A DNA stretch of 64,000 nucleotides from positions 1,488,001 through 1,552,000 of the forward strand of contig JAGTXZ010000003.1 of NCBI GenBank assembly GCA_018398575.1. The letters run 5' to 3'. Each line of letters opens with the position of its first letter. The stretch's first letter is position 1. This DNA comes from Ampelomyces quisqualis (lineage: Eukaryota; Ascomycota; Dothideomycetes; Pleosporales; Phaeosphaeriaceae). Both the position numbers and the translations under genes were made by a program. Under the pieces are notes generated by a model that saw only the letters and a list, made by a program, of their open reading frames with translations, was not told the DNA's origin and ran no database searches. This document shows, one piece after another, positions 42,974 to 54,956 of the stretch.

Positions 42974-45900
42974 CTACATACTCTCCCACCCCCCATTATT
43001 GATCTCTCCCTCCAACCTCCTCGCAATCAGACTCTGGATCCCGCCCTCGAGCCACACTTTCCTCAGCAGCGCATCATACCTCCGCTGATTCAAAAACAAC
43101 TGGTGGTGTCGTCGGAGCGTCGGATCCACTTCGCCGTGTTTGTCCAGGTACGGCGCAACAGCCCAGGTGCCGTGGTCGAGATTGAGGAAGAGAACCATGC
43201 ATTTGCGGATGTGGATGAAGAGGCCGACTTGGCCGCCGCATCTGTTGGGACGGGGAGTTAGTAAACGTTGGTGTGAAAGGGAGGAAAGGGGGGGGGGCAG
43301 GGTAGTTTACTTTGCTAAATGCTGATTACATCCGCCGCGATGTTTGTCTGTCATGCAGCACACAGCCTGGCTACACATGATTTCGCCGCAGAAAAGACAT
43401 AGCGCGGGGTCAGTCAATTCCTTGCCCGTCGTGGGGCATTTCCTGCGAACCGCTTCGTCCGTGAGGGTATCATAGTTCTTGGGCAGGCCAACGAGTTCAA
43501 AGATGGCAGGGTGCGAGAGGGAAATGGTGGGTTTGAGAGGGACGTTGCCTGCTTGGACCCAAAGGAGGTGGCGCAGCCAGCCGCCCACTATCGAGCGGGT
43601 TATATGGGCGGACGGTGTGCGTTCTGCGAAGGAGGCCAAGATTTCGTGGAGGGAGGGGAGTTTGAGAAGGGATGTGAGGCGGTCGAGCTCTGGTTCATCG
43701 GCGCGATCTGCTGCTAGGGTGGGTAGTTCGACGCCGTATCGGACATGCATTAGAATGGCGGCCTTGCGCAAAAAGGGCAAGGCATACGACGCAACCATGG
43801 TCTGAATGAAGTAGAGGAAGTTGGGATCCTTGAAGCCAACCGGTACAGGCATGTTATCGACATCGAGCGTTGCTGGAGAGTTTCCCATTGTGCCTACATT
43901 GTAGACAACGCAGACGAAGAACAGAAGATTGTTCAACTGCTCTGGAGTGAAGAAGCCATTGCTGATTTTCTCTGCGTTGATGAAATTCTCCAGGTGCGCA
44001 AATCGAGGCTTTTGGCCAGTCCTCTCCTCGTTCGACTGTTCGGCTATGGGCGTAGCGTATGTAAATACTACACGGACGATCTCCGCCAGGTAACAAAGGC
44101 GCATGATGTGATGTATGTCGAGGCTGGAAGCTGTAGCTATACCGACGGAACACTCTGAAAGGAAGATGAAGGGGTCCTGACAGAGGAGCGGAGCAAAACC
44201 CTTCAGGTCAAAGCTCAGGACTTCTGGATCGAAGATGCCTGGGTGGCCCACAAAGAGCTGCCGGGATTGTCGACGCTGTCGTTCGAGATACTCCTCCATA
44301 GTCTTAGTAGAGACGCTATTCCGGAGGCTACCGACAGCAATGTACGAAGAAACAGTTTCCGAGAATACGCGTAAATGCGTTATAGTCTGAGTGGAGATGT
44401 TGTCGATCAAGGTGTTTCTAACAAAGACTGATAGCACACCACGCTGAGCAATCTCTGCGGCTGCGATGGAGTTTCCAAGAGCTTGTGCTAGAGAATCCGT
44501 ATGTGTCAGATCTTCTATCACAGCAGCAGGCGTGTGTGGGTAGGCAAACGTCGAAACAATGCCGTTCGCACGAAGCGTGTCCCTTAGTCGTTGGTACACC
44601 TTAACCAGTTCAAGCATCGTGAAGTTTTGCACTGCTGACGGGCTAGTTCCGCCCAATAGGACGCCGGGAAGCTGAGGCTCGTCCTGTGGTACGCCTAGGA
44701 AAGCTGGGACCGTGAATCGCGGTGGCTGGTGCATGGTTGGCTGTGGAACTGCTAGGGCTACCTGGGTCATATTCAGGAGATAAGGGAGTTTACTAGCAAG
44801 AGGCTGAATGAAGTTCCGATCACCATAGTCGTAAAGTACTTTTTGGTCGTGGGTCAGATCCACTGCTGCCTTTCCAGCGGCCCCGCCGGAGGTATTGTAG
44901 ATAGACACGAGTTGATTTTGAATCCAGACATCAAAAGAGGTCTCAGTCTGCAACACCCCAGGGTGCAAGACCTTTCTTGGCTTCCAGATAATCGGCAAGA
45001 ACATATTTCCTAGCGCTTTGCAGAGTGGACACATGAACTCCTTGAGGTCAGGACGCTCGGGATGATTCCGTGCTATCTGACTAACGTGGCGTCTCTGGGT
45101 CGCTTGGAGGTATACTTCGAAGCAAGTATAGTGCATGATGTGGCCACAGCCAGTAGTGACCGGACCTGGCGTAACGCACTGGCGTGGGAACCCTTTGCCC
45201 AGGTCTTGACGCTCCGCGGCGATTCGCTCCCCATTAGCTGAGACCTTTTCAACTGTGCGTCGATTCCTCCCAGAGACACCAAAAGGCCGAATCTCGTCCG
45301 CAGAACGGTCGAGGCTGATTGGGGTCTGCACAACCTCATGTACCCAATCATCGTCTTGTACATGGGTTTGTCGCAATATCCTGCTCTCAGAGACGTAGCC
45401 AAATGTGCCGTAGAGCCGGTGTTCGTCCGTGTCTTCCTGGCACAAAATGCAAGTACCGGATGGATACTTCAGTGTCTTCTCTGGTTCAACAAGCCCACCT
45501 GTTTCGTCTTCCAGGTCGCTAAAATCATCTTTGCCCCAATCGAAGTCCTGATTGGCCATGAACTTGCCTTGTTGTTCCTTGAAAGCTGCCATGACCTTGG
45601 CCTGTCTGTCTAAAGCCTGCTTTTTCTTCAGCTCCTTCTCCTGCACAGCAAAAGCCGACGGTGAGGCCGTATCCATTCTGTCAGTGGGCATGTTGAGCGC
45701 TGTTGCCGCGATGATGAACGAACTCTGCTGCCCTTGTTTTAACCTGTGCAGTATCAAGTTGATCTTCGGTTCGCACGCTTTAAAGGCTTCCTTCTCCTGT
45801 AGAGCTTTTAAGACGGACAGAACAGTTGGATACTCGGGAATCCCCGTATTGGCTTGCTTTGTGAGCACAGATGTGATGAAAGAATCTGGAGCATCTTGAG

Positions 45901-48900
45901 CCCACTCGTGCTCTTCGGTTTTGTCTTCAAGGACAGCTACGAGAAGCAGTTGGAGGGCAAATTGAATGTAGGTCTCGACGCGCGTCGCTGGGATATTCGG
46001 CGTCACAGCTGCAGCCTGCAGTCCATATCCCAGTAAATAGTAGATGATTTGAGTGAATAAAGGTGTCCGCGTAAAAGCTGAAAGATCCTGGAACAATCCG
46101 GAAGGAATATGGCGGAGCTTTGGTTCGTACACGATTTCACTTGCTTGTTTCCCTGTCTTCTTAGCCATGTTAGTTCTGTATGTTGTTTCTGCCTCTTCTC
46201 TTTGATTGCGATTATACTGGTGCAGGTAAGGGTCAACTAGTCCCAGGTATTGCTCCTTTAGCTCAAAAGTCCCGCTATCAGACAGACCCTCTGGAGCCCT
46301 AAACAGAGTCATTTCTGCAAGGACTGCATCAAATTCGTCCATATTTTGTATTCTGTCCGAAAGTCTTCCTGTCATGTCCGAGAACGAGAGTGGCTTGAAG
46401 CAAAGAACATGAGCAATATCTCTGCGCATAGCTGTCAGATGCGATTCGTTGTTTTCCTCGGGTGGCACCAATGATGTACGCTCGCTCAAGATGATGATAA
46501 GGAGATGCACAAAGTCCTCGACCACATCGATTGCTTGGCTGTCTTCAAACCCGTGCTGGCTAGCCTCGTATTTTCCGGTCATCCAGCCTGTCAGACCATA
46601 GCGGTCGATCATGGTGGCAAGGAACACAGATGGATTGCACAGGACCAGTGCTGACTGCAAAAGGAAGATGTCCCTTTGGTGAGAAACATCTCGTTGAGAT
46701 ACACTTCGGTATTGTGTCATTTGGTGTCGTAGGGTGATACCGTTCCTTACCCAAATGCCAGCTCGCATCTGGGCCAGCCATGCGCAAACACGGAGTGGAA
46801 AGTCGAACACCGCAAGAAGGTACTCGTGCGGATCGTGAACAGTTATTGAGACATTCACTGAACTATAATCCACCTGGAGTTCGCCGTGTGAGTGAAGCAG
46901 CAGTTGGAGTATCTGACCCCGTGGCATACTCCGCGCTTTTTCGATCAACCATGATAAGGTATAGTGAAGTGCATGATGGAAGCTCATTGGTTCCTTGGCA
47001 ACAACATAATCGACGACTTTGTAATTTGGGCCCAAGAAAGTAGATGGCTCGGCATCGAACTCGAAGACATCCAAAGTCTTGAACCTGGTCTCCTCTCTCA
47101 ATTCGGTTTGCTCGAAGCGCCGTCGTTCGGCACCTAAAGAGCTAACTATCACTACCTTTGCAGCCGCTCGTATTGCACGACGTATGTTTGTAGACTCTTC
47201 GTCTCTGTTCCATGCGAAAGACTCTGCAAAGTGTCTACACAGCTTATTGATCTCTCGTGTGATGAGCGAGGCACTTATCCAGGCTTCGGACTCGAATTCG
47301 AGATGCTCGCCAACAGCACGAACGTTGGGACATATGCCCTGGTGTAGCTTGACAAGGTCCAAGAATTGTAACAAGTACCGCTCTTCTTCGCGGATTCTCT
47401 CTTGAACGAACTCTGAGCCGAGGAGGTATTTCATATCGAGAAAGAAGTGGTACATTCGACGATTCGTGACGGCGCCTTGCTCGAATGCTAAAGTCGCCTT
47501 GGGATCAACGCTGGACGGGTAACCCACTTGGCGAGTTGTCAAGAACGTGTAGAGTATGGCCATCAAGTTCGTGAGGAAATTACCACGTTCGACAACTTCG
47601 GATGTGATGGACGGCGTGGTCAGCATTTGAAGGGAGAGGTTGATGATGGAATGGTCGGGCTCGCGATCGGCAATGAGATAGAGCTGAGCCAAGGCAGTGT
47701 ATACCCCAGCAAAGCGTAGACTCAGGAGACGTTTGAACTGCGGTATAGTGACCACTGTGCTGATGAAGACATCCCGTACGCCAATGCGCAATTGTTTCCA
47801 CATGCGCAAATCGTACAGTATGAGGTGATCTAGTCGTAAACGCTGCCACAAATCTTCGTGAGGCGGTGTCCCAGGTTTTTTGCCATATGCATCCGGTTTT
47901 CCTAGCCAGTAATTGGGAGGACGTGATGGTCTCAAGGGGAGCGATCGAGTCAATGGTGTCTCTGGCACCTGCATAGTCGGCTCGGCATGGCTCAGAGATG
48001 GAGCCCTCATGGGCTCGCTGTCTGACTCTGCGGGAGTCACGCTCTGCTCGGGTTGTCCTCGCTGCTGTGCTGGTGGTGGAGGAGGCGGTGGGGGATAACC
48101 CGCCATCGTGGCCTCTGACGCTTCCAGTGCTTCGTCGGCACTTTCATAGGCCTCCATCTCAACATCTCCATCATGATCTTGTGCACCTACTTCGTCTATA
48201 TCCATATCATCACCACTGTTGGCTGCGCCTTCACCGTCGTCTTCCTCGTCGTCGTCTTCCTCGTCGTCGTCTGATGCTGTGGTGTCGTCGTTGGGATCGA
48301 CGCGCCTGCGCGGTATCCTTACGATCTGGGCTCGTCGTTGTCTCGGAAGCAGTCCATGGAAACCATTCATTTCAGCCTCCTTGTCCTCCATTTCGTGATC
48401 ATCGAGACCGTCCTTTCCAATGTTCTGATTTGAAGCTTCACTGCCCACCCGCCAGGGTTTTAGCAGCTCTTCACAAACGGTGCGGCGAAGTACTTGGTTG
48501 TCTTGACCGACGCTACAGCCTGCAATGTCTGAGATCCATTCCACGAGGGCGCCCGCCATTTGTTCACGGAAGGTGTCTCGTGCCGACCGAATTGTGACAG
48601 TCAGTTTGATCTCCTCGATGATCTTGGCCATGCGCAGAAGCTCCTTCAGGTCTGTTCGATAGACAATTGCACTTCGGCCAATGTCGTTGATTTCGAATGC
48701 TTTTGCAAGACCAAACGCGGCTTTCTGTTTGCATGCGCGCGCAACCTGATCGCGCACGTCGTTCACTGTGTGTTTCTCGTCATTCCATAGGACAAGGCAG
48801 TATTCGTGGCAGTCTTCGGCATGGTCTCCCGATTCGTACCACTTGGATGTGAGGCGGGAGTGTCGCTCGTCCTGCATGATGGACTCTTCAGACTTGGGCA

Positions 48901-49519
48901 AGCGCAGCTGCTCGGGGGAGCACGAGAAGACATCGATGAGGTAGTCGAGGGTTCTTGCGATGGTTGTGCGTATGGTGTCGAGGAGCTCCTCTGGCAGCAT
49001 GCGGCCGTCGCTCGCCTTGCCCGCAGCATTTGACTGCGGCTCGGCGTGGGCCGAGTGGATGTTGCAATGGACAGGGCGCACCCAGGCCTCGTCGTCGCCG
49101 CAGTCGCAGCATCCCGAATTGCCGGGCGACACGCTCACAAAGACGTGGTGGCCGTGGTGGTCGGAGGCATCGAAGCACCGCGCGCACAGAACGCATGTGT
49201 CGTCGGCGGTGCACGTCTTGCAGCGGTATGTGGCTTCGCCGTTCTTGAAGATGTGCCCGCACGGCTTCCCTCGCGCGGCCGCCGAGTACTCGGCGCCGTC
49301 GACGGCGCCCTGGGCATCGCGCAGGCTCCACGGCGAGTCGGCGTCGGCGGGCAGGCCACGGGGGAAGAACAACGGGAGGTAGTCGCCCCGGCCCGCCAGC
49401 GCGCGGAACAGCACCTGGCGCAGCTCGCGGTCGGCGGCGGCGTCGAAGCGGTAGTTGTGCCGCCGCGGCAGCTCGCGAAAGTGTCGACAGAGCTCCTGCT
49501 CGTGCAGCGAGACGTGCAT
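42974..49519 (-). CDS. UBR1: E3 ubiquitin ligase UBR1 (N-recognin)
   Basis: Exons 49519-43311 and 43241-42974 (minus strand; 69-nt intron, GTAAAC..CAACAG) give 2,158 residues. The UBR zinc finger is at about residues 87-157 (CGHIFKNGEATYRC to CCDCGDDEAW) and recognises basic N-terminal residues. The ClpS-like region follows (EYCLVLWNDEKHTVNDV), then an acidic insert (about 430-520). The RING-H2 lies at about 1356-1500 (CILCQEDTDEHR, GCGHIMHYTCF, CPLCKALG). The C-terminal UBR-family cap includes LCLFCGEIMCSQAVCC and extends through exon 2. It targets N-degron proteins with Rad6-type E2 enzymes. The start matches relatives; 66 upstream in-frame codons encode poly-Thr/poly-Pro. Confidence 0.94.
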
Positions 49520-49594
49520 GATGCGGGTGCTTCGAGGTGGGATGGCGGGGTTGCGATGCGCGGCTGCTTCTGGGGCGGTGCGTGGGCCGGCCAC

Positions 49595-49671
49595 TGGTGG
49601 TGGTGGTGGTGGTGGTGGTGGTGGTGTGTTTGCGGCAGAGAGGGGGGGAGTGGTGGTGGTGGTGGTGGTGT
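49595..49671. repeat. (TGG)n / (GTG)n microsatellite upstream of UBR1
   Basis: Two trinucleotide runs, about 49595-49626 and 49650-49671, lie in the UBR1 leader. Read on the minus strand in frame with UBR1 they would encode poly-Pro and poly-Thr. Confidence 0.9.
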
Positions 49672-49871
49672 TGATGCAGGAGCACCATGGACAGCTAGTG
49701 GGGCGGCAAGCACTCACGCAGCGTCACGCAGAGCAAACACATGGCACACAAGGCAGCATTGAGCGCGCTTCGAAACATCATCAGCCGCGCGCAACCGTTC
49801 TTCGGTGTTTCGCAGCGGTAGAATACACTCTAACGTACACCCTCCATCTCGCGCGAGCTGGTGTTGCGGCT

Positions 49872-50293
49872 CTACTCGTCGTCCTCGGCCGCCTCCATGT
49901 ACTTTTGCTTGATGTCCTTCCACTGTCGCTGCCCAGCACATTAGCCGCAGATACTCGAGTCCGAGTCATGTGACGCACGCCCTTGTTGAGAGTGTTCCAG
50001 ATCTTTTCGGATCCCGTGTCAAAGGCTCTGTGGTCCGGCATTAGCACCTGGCCTCCCGGGTTGGCCACGCCATGGCGACGCACATTTGGATGCCGAAGGC
50101 GGAGCCGAAGACGGCGAGCAACATGGTGGTGTTGCTGCGGAGGACCGCACTGCAGACCATGGTCAGTGTCGCGGTCGCCTGGTCCGGGTGGTTGCGCAGA
50201 GGGAGGCGTACTTGTAGACAGTGCCGAGCATCTGAGAGGCGCTGTTAGCATCGCTGGACCGCACGCCGAGACCAATCAACTCACTCCAGGCAT
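49872..50293 (-). CDS. QCR9: Ubiquinol-cytochrome c reductase subunit 9
   Basis: Five exons (50293-50285, 50231-50212, 50149-50084, 50027-49979, 49928-49872, minus strand) encode 66 residues, the same length as yeast Qcr9. The protein begins MPGMLGTVYNAVLRSN, has one membrane helix (MLLAVFGSAFGIQIAF) and ends RQWKDIKQKY followed by an acidic tail. Qcr9 is a small inner-membrane subunit of respiratory complex III. Each intron (53, 62, 56, 50 nt) has GT..AG ends, and the frame closes only with all four removed. The first exon is 9 nt and the second 20 nt. The gene lies head to head with PYM. Confidence 0.88.
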
Positions 50294-50500
50294 TTTGGGG
50301 GGGTTCAAATGCAGCAAAGGGCTGTGTGGGCGTGCGAGGTGGTGCTGGCGGTGACGGTCCAGGTTGGCTGAGGTTGTTGGACAAGACTGACGGTCCGGGT
50401 CACGGCCATCGGCTGCGCCCTCATTGGCCCGTCGTGCGCCTGCTGCCATTCATTCGTTTCCCCACGGCACGAGCAAACAAACAGCAATTGGCGTGCCGCG

Positions 50501-50605
50501 ACACCTTCCACGGGAGCACGCAAAAACACCGCCACGCCGACCGTCCAGACACCTTCCACGGGAGCACGCAAAAACACCGCCATGCCGACTGTCCAGACAC
50601 CTTCC
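50501..50605 (+). repeat. Tandem 48-bp duplication spanning the PYM start codon
   Basis: Copy 1 at 50501-50548 and copy 2 at 50549-50596, followed by the first 9 bp of a third. The copies differ at few positions; one change turns ACG in copy 1 into the PYM ATG in copy 2. Confidence 0.92.
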
Positions 50606-51178
50606 GTAACCCGGGCCGGCATAGCCACCACTGCCAGCGGAGAACGCCATATTCCATCCTCGGTCCGCCCAGATGGGACCTTGCGCAAGGAGATCCGAGT
50701 CCGCCCAGGCTACCGCCCGCCGGAAGACGTCGAGCTCTACAAAAACCGGACTGCTGAAGGATTCCGCAGCAGAGGCAAGGCGGGTGTTCCAGGAGCCGAG
50801 CATCTGAAGGCCGGCGAGGACCCCGCCAAGCTCAGTGCTGCAGCGAACAAGAACGCCAAGCGCAGAGAAGCAAGGAAGAAGGCGGCAGCGGCAGCAACCG
50901 ACGGCAAAGAAGAGGAAGAGAAGGCGCTAGACAACAACGAGACCGTCGAGGCAGTCGAGGAACCCGAGAAGCCCAAGGACCCGGAAGCGGAAAAAGAAAA
51001 GGAGGCGAAGAAGCTGATGAAGAAGCTGAGGCAGGCAAAGGACTTGAAAGACAAGAAGGAGAAAGGTGACAAGCTGCTGCCAGAGCAGTTTGAGAAGGTC
51101 ATCAAGATCAATGAGCTCATTCGCCAGCTGGAGACAATGGGATTTGACTCTCAGGGCGAGAAAAAGCCAGACACCTGA
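50582..51178 (+). CDS. PYM (partner of Y14 and Mago), exon-junction-complex disassembly factor
   Basis: A single exon of 198 residues. The N-terminal Mago/Y14-binding motif is clear (TTASGERHIPSSVRPDG, then RKEIRVRPGYRPPEDVELY). The rest is charged, with Ala/Lys/Glu-rich helical stretches and a conserved C-terminal helix (EKVIKINELIRQLETMGF). PYM binds ribosomes and removes the exon junction complex from translated mRNA in animals; the fungal role is inferred. The start codon lies inside a 48-bp tandem duplication. Confidence 0.88.
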   Translation: MPTVQTPSVTRAGIATTASGERHIPSSVRPDGTLRKEIRVRPGYRPPEDVELYKNRTAEGFRSRGKAGVPGAEHLKAGEDPAKLSAAANKNAKRREARKKAAAAATDGKEEEEKALDNNETVEAVEEPEKPKDPEAEKEKEAKKLMKKLRQAKDLKDKKEKGDKLLPEQFEKVIKINELIRQLETMGFDSQGEKKPDT

Positions 51179-52575
51179 ACGGCTCCACCGCAGCTCTTCC
51201 ACCACAAAACCACATCACATACCCGAGGGCGGAGATATCGTTCGTCTCCAAGTACCAGGACGGCCACGCATATGAAGGATCCTGTCAGAATGACGTCGTG
51301 GGAGTCCACTAGGCAGTCCTTCTGCATCAGGATGCCCATCGATGCATGGAAAGTCTGAACTGGCCCTCGAACCGTCGTTTCCCGAAGCGTCTCGAAAGCC
51401 TAGGTTACGTTTAAAGAAGTCTTGTACATCTCACCTATCATCACCTGCACCGTAGTCGAGGTTTGAGCGTCCACTCCGACCTGCCTTTGTACGCAATGTC
51501 TAGGCAGATCAAGTCAAATGAAGAGTCATCTCCTCACTTTTTGAACTGCCTTCTGCCAGAACATTTCCGATCTTCGTGTCGACAACGAATCATAGATACA
51601 ACATCACAGTCTGGTCTATAGTACAAATACAAGTACGGTCACACCCACAGGGAAGTCCACCGACAAAACACAAACAACCCTAACGCCACCCATGCGACTG
51701 AAGCCTGGGTCTAGAGCAGAACCAATACAAAAATAGGAAACAACCAAATCTTTCTATTCAGCCTTCTTCTCCATGAAACTCACCGCTGCCACACACACCC
51801 ATCAACCTCTACAGTCACCGTCACCCATACTCTTCATCATCGAAGCCGATCCCACCTCACGCCCATTCCTCAAATGCAAGCCTTGTACCTCCCCCGCGTC
51901 ATACCCCTCCGCCCCCTTCGCCCGCATCTGCGCCAACCAGCTCGGCAGCGACATGCCCGTCTAGTCGTGAATCGTGCTGAGCAGTGGCGGCAGGCTCTGG
52001 GAAAGATTACACATAGGCCCAGTCGGATCAGCAGCGGCGTCGCCTTGCGCACCTTGTGTTCCACACGCTCATCACTCGCTAGTACGCAGCACAGCATATT
52101 TCTCGAGCGCTTCCTGACTTTCTGCGGGACTGATCGTGGAGACGGCGGGTAGGCTGAATTGCAGTTTCGACATCTGGAGGTGGGGTTGGGAGAGGTGGAG
52201 GGGGGTGGGAGGGTGTTGATTAAGGCGAGGCTGGAGGAACTGTGTTTGAGAACGGTGAATGGGTTTGGGTTGTATAATACGTTGGCGAAACAATGTGTCA
52301 TCGTTAGGGTTAACGCAAGGTGCTGAAAGGAGGAGATGAGGTTGATACTGAAGAATAGCTAGTTCTGGGAGCTAGCGGGTGGTTGAGATGGTGTAAGATA
52401 CCCTTGAATCGGAAAGCGCCGATGTGAAGGCGAAGAATATATTGGAAATCGTCAAAAAGCACAGAGGTGCAGTACCTCCAAACACCATACAATGCATTCA
52501 TGGCAGCTGCTTGCTCCAATGTAACAAGGACACCAGAACACCATGCTTGAACGCAGAAAAACATGAAGCCGAAGC
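51179..52575. other. Intergenic, with protein-like minus-strand fragments
   Basis: The left part (to about 51770) shows nothing. At about 52310-51800 on the minus strand, protein-like segments occur in different frames (FANVLYNPNPFTVLKH; SKLQFSLPAVSTISPAESQ; DERVEHKVRKATPLLIR; then LPSWLAQMRAKGAEGYDAGE). They cannot be joined by clear introns, so they may be a frameshifted pseudogene. Family unknown. Confidence 0.3.
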
Positions 52576-54956
52576 CTAGAAGTCGTATCCAACACTGACA
52601 GTCAAGCCCATTCTCATGTTCTCGACAGTCTTATCCCCAACACCCTTTAACATTGCTAGGCTCCCCAGATCAAGCACTTCAGCGTCTTCCATTTCGACCA
52701 AGCAATTAACAATGCCGTCCGCCTTCTTTGCACCAACACCCTTTAGCGCCTTGATTTGGTTGATGTCTCGCGAGTTAATAATCTTCAAAAGGTGTGCCGT
52801 TCGGGGTGTGTGTTCCACAGCACTGTGCGACACGTCTGCTTCGTCTCGGAAAATTGGTAGTTTCTTGTTAGTCTTCTTTGGTTTGCGTCCGGCTTTGGGC
52901 TTGTAATGGAAGCTATCATCAGACGCATACGAGGCATCATGATCAGACTCTGGTGGTGGCGCGAACTCGTCCTCGTTGTCAGATTCATCTCGGAAGATGG
53001 TCTTTGGCTTTGGAATCTTTTCTTTAGCCTTCAAGGGCGCCATAAGACTCGATGGTGGCGCGGATGGCATTGTCGACATGATAGGTGCCGAAACGTGCTT
53101 GACGGCGCTGTCGTCCTTGCCTGCTCGCAAGCGGCTCTCGAGATTCGTCATCTTTGCTTCGAGCTTTGCGTTGCCTGGAAAGAATGGCTGTGCTAGCCTG
53201 TACATACGTAGTGCACTAGCGTCCTCGCCTCGAATGTGGTGCTGCTTTGCCATCAGAAGGAACTGCAAGCCCTGAGACTTGCCATCCTCTTCTTGAGCGT
53301 CGATCCGATGCTCCAGGTCATCGAGCCGCTTCTGCAAGTCCGCCGACAGGGCGGGAGCTGAAGTTCCAGCATCTTGGAGCGCCTTTTCCGCCAGCTTCTC
53401 CTCTATCCTCTGAGCAATGAGTGCTTCGATCGAGGCTTTCGTCATAACTGGCTCAGCATTCCGCGTCCGTGAGGTGTTATCTGTCGTTCGGAAGGCCTTC
53501 GCTGGCCGCGAGCTGAATGTACTGCTTGGCTCCGCAGCTCGTTTCTGTCCCTCTGTCCGGCGGATGCCTTGGTTCTGTGAGGTAAGGTTAGATGTGCGAG
53601 ATGCAGGCTTGCGGGAATCAGAATATACAGAGAAGGCCTTGATAGGCTTTTCTCCTTTCTTCATCTTCTCCGGCTCTGGCACGTTTGCGTTATGGGCTGC
53701 GGCTATAGGCCGCAGAGGCTGGCGCGTAATGTTGGCACCTCCAATGCTGCTCGTTGCCAAAGGCTTCGCCATCGTTCGGAGGACAGGATCATTCTCTACT
53801 TCCGCGACTTCGATCTTCTTCGTCCGGCTCGCAAAGTTCAGCGAGCTTATAGTGTCCAGATGGTATGCTCGGGTGGGTGCAAGGTTCAATATCATGACTG
53901 TCAAACCCTTGTTTTGACCCAGTGATAATATCCTGGTCATCTTGGACTCGCGGTACGGTATCCTGTTCTGCTTCTTGTTCATTGCCTCTACGCATTGCGC
54001 CAGCACGAAGAGCGATTTGTTGATGGCAGAACTTTCCACCAAGCGTTCCTTGTTGTTGTCCGTTCGACGGTTGTCCTCTGAACCTGCCAGATCTATGCAC
54101 GATGCGCGGCTGACTTGTATGGTTGTCTCGGTGGTCTGGGTGATTTTTACGCAGAGAATGGCGTGTGATCGGGAGGAATGTGCGTTGAGCTATAGTGGTC
54201 AGCGAGATAGCGGTTCAGAGGCTTGGTACTGCGCACCTTTGTAGCTGAGGTGGATCGGTTCATGTTGGCTTGGTCGTAAAGCTGCTCAAACTCCTTCAGG
54301 GTTGTGCAGGGCTTCTCGGTCAGGCCAACGACGACAGTCTTTCCGTGGTTGTCGCGTATAGGCAAGCCCGATGGAGTGCGCTTCTCCGGAGGCTCAAACA
54401 GGTCGTAGACGCGATCGCAGTAAATCTCGAAATATTCCAGCGCCACCTCAACCTGCGTCGCGCCGGCCGTGTCCTTCTCGATCTTTTTACATCGCCGGTA
54501 TATCGAGCTCAACAGCCGGGGGATCACACCCCGATCCGCCAACGACTTCCCGCCCCTCATCGTATGGGTCTTGCCAGTGCCTAGATGAAGTCAGGTCAAG
54601 CTGCCGGGTCAGGCCCGAGTAGTGCCGTACCTGTGCAGCCGTGGGCGAAGATGGAGAGATCGAGGCCATTGAACAGCTGCTTCACCGTGGGCGAGACTAG
54701 CCACGCGTCAGCCTCAGTCTTGCCAGCCAACCGGCGGTGACATACTCTCTGCGTCGAACAGTTGTTGTTGCGTCGCGTCCGGCTCGTAGACAGAGCTGAA
54801 TTGGAAGCTGAAAGACTCGGCGTCGTTCTTTGGGCTCGGTAGCCGCACAACGGTCGCGTTGCTCTCTCCTTCCAGGCTCTCTGCGGTGACAATCGTGTCC
54901 TTGTCCAGCTCATTCTTGAGTAAAGGGCGGATACGCGCGACGACTCGGACGCTCAT
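52576..54956 (-). CDS. Kinesin-10 (KIF22/Kid-like) chromokinesin
   Basis: Exons 54956-54746, 54696-54631, 54580-54237 and 54189-52576 (minus strand; introns 49, 50 and 47 nt) give 744 residues. The motor is N-terminal: P loop HGCTGTGKTHT (about 88-99, rebuilt across an intron), switch I NAHSSRSH (about 209), switch II DLAGSE, and IPYRESKMTRIL. The neck and tail include a coiled coil with SADLQKRLDDLEHRIDAQEE. The C terminus has tandem helix-hairpin-helix DNA-binding motifs (IKALKGVGAKKADGIV; LAMLKGVGDKTVENM), the hallmark of KIF22/Kid. Such motors bind chromosome arms and microtubules in mitosis. Confidence 0.92.
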
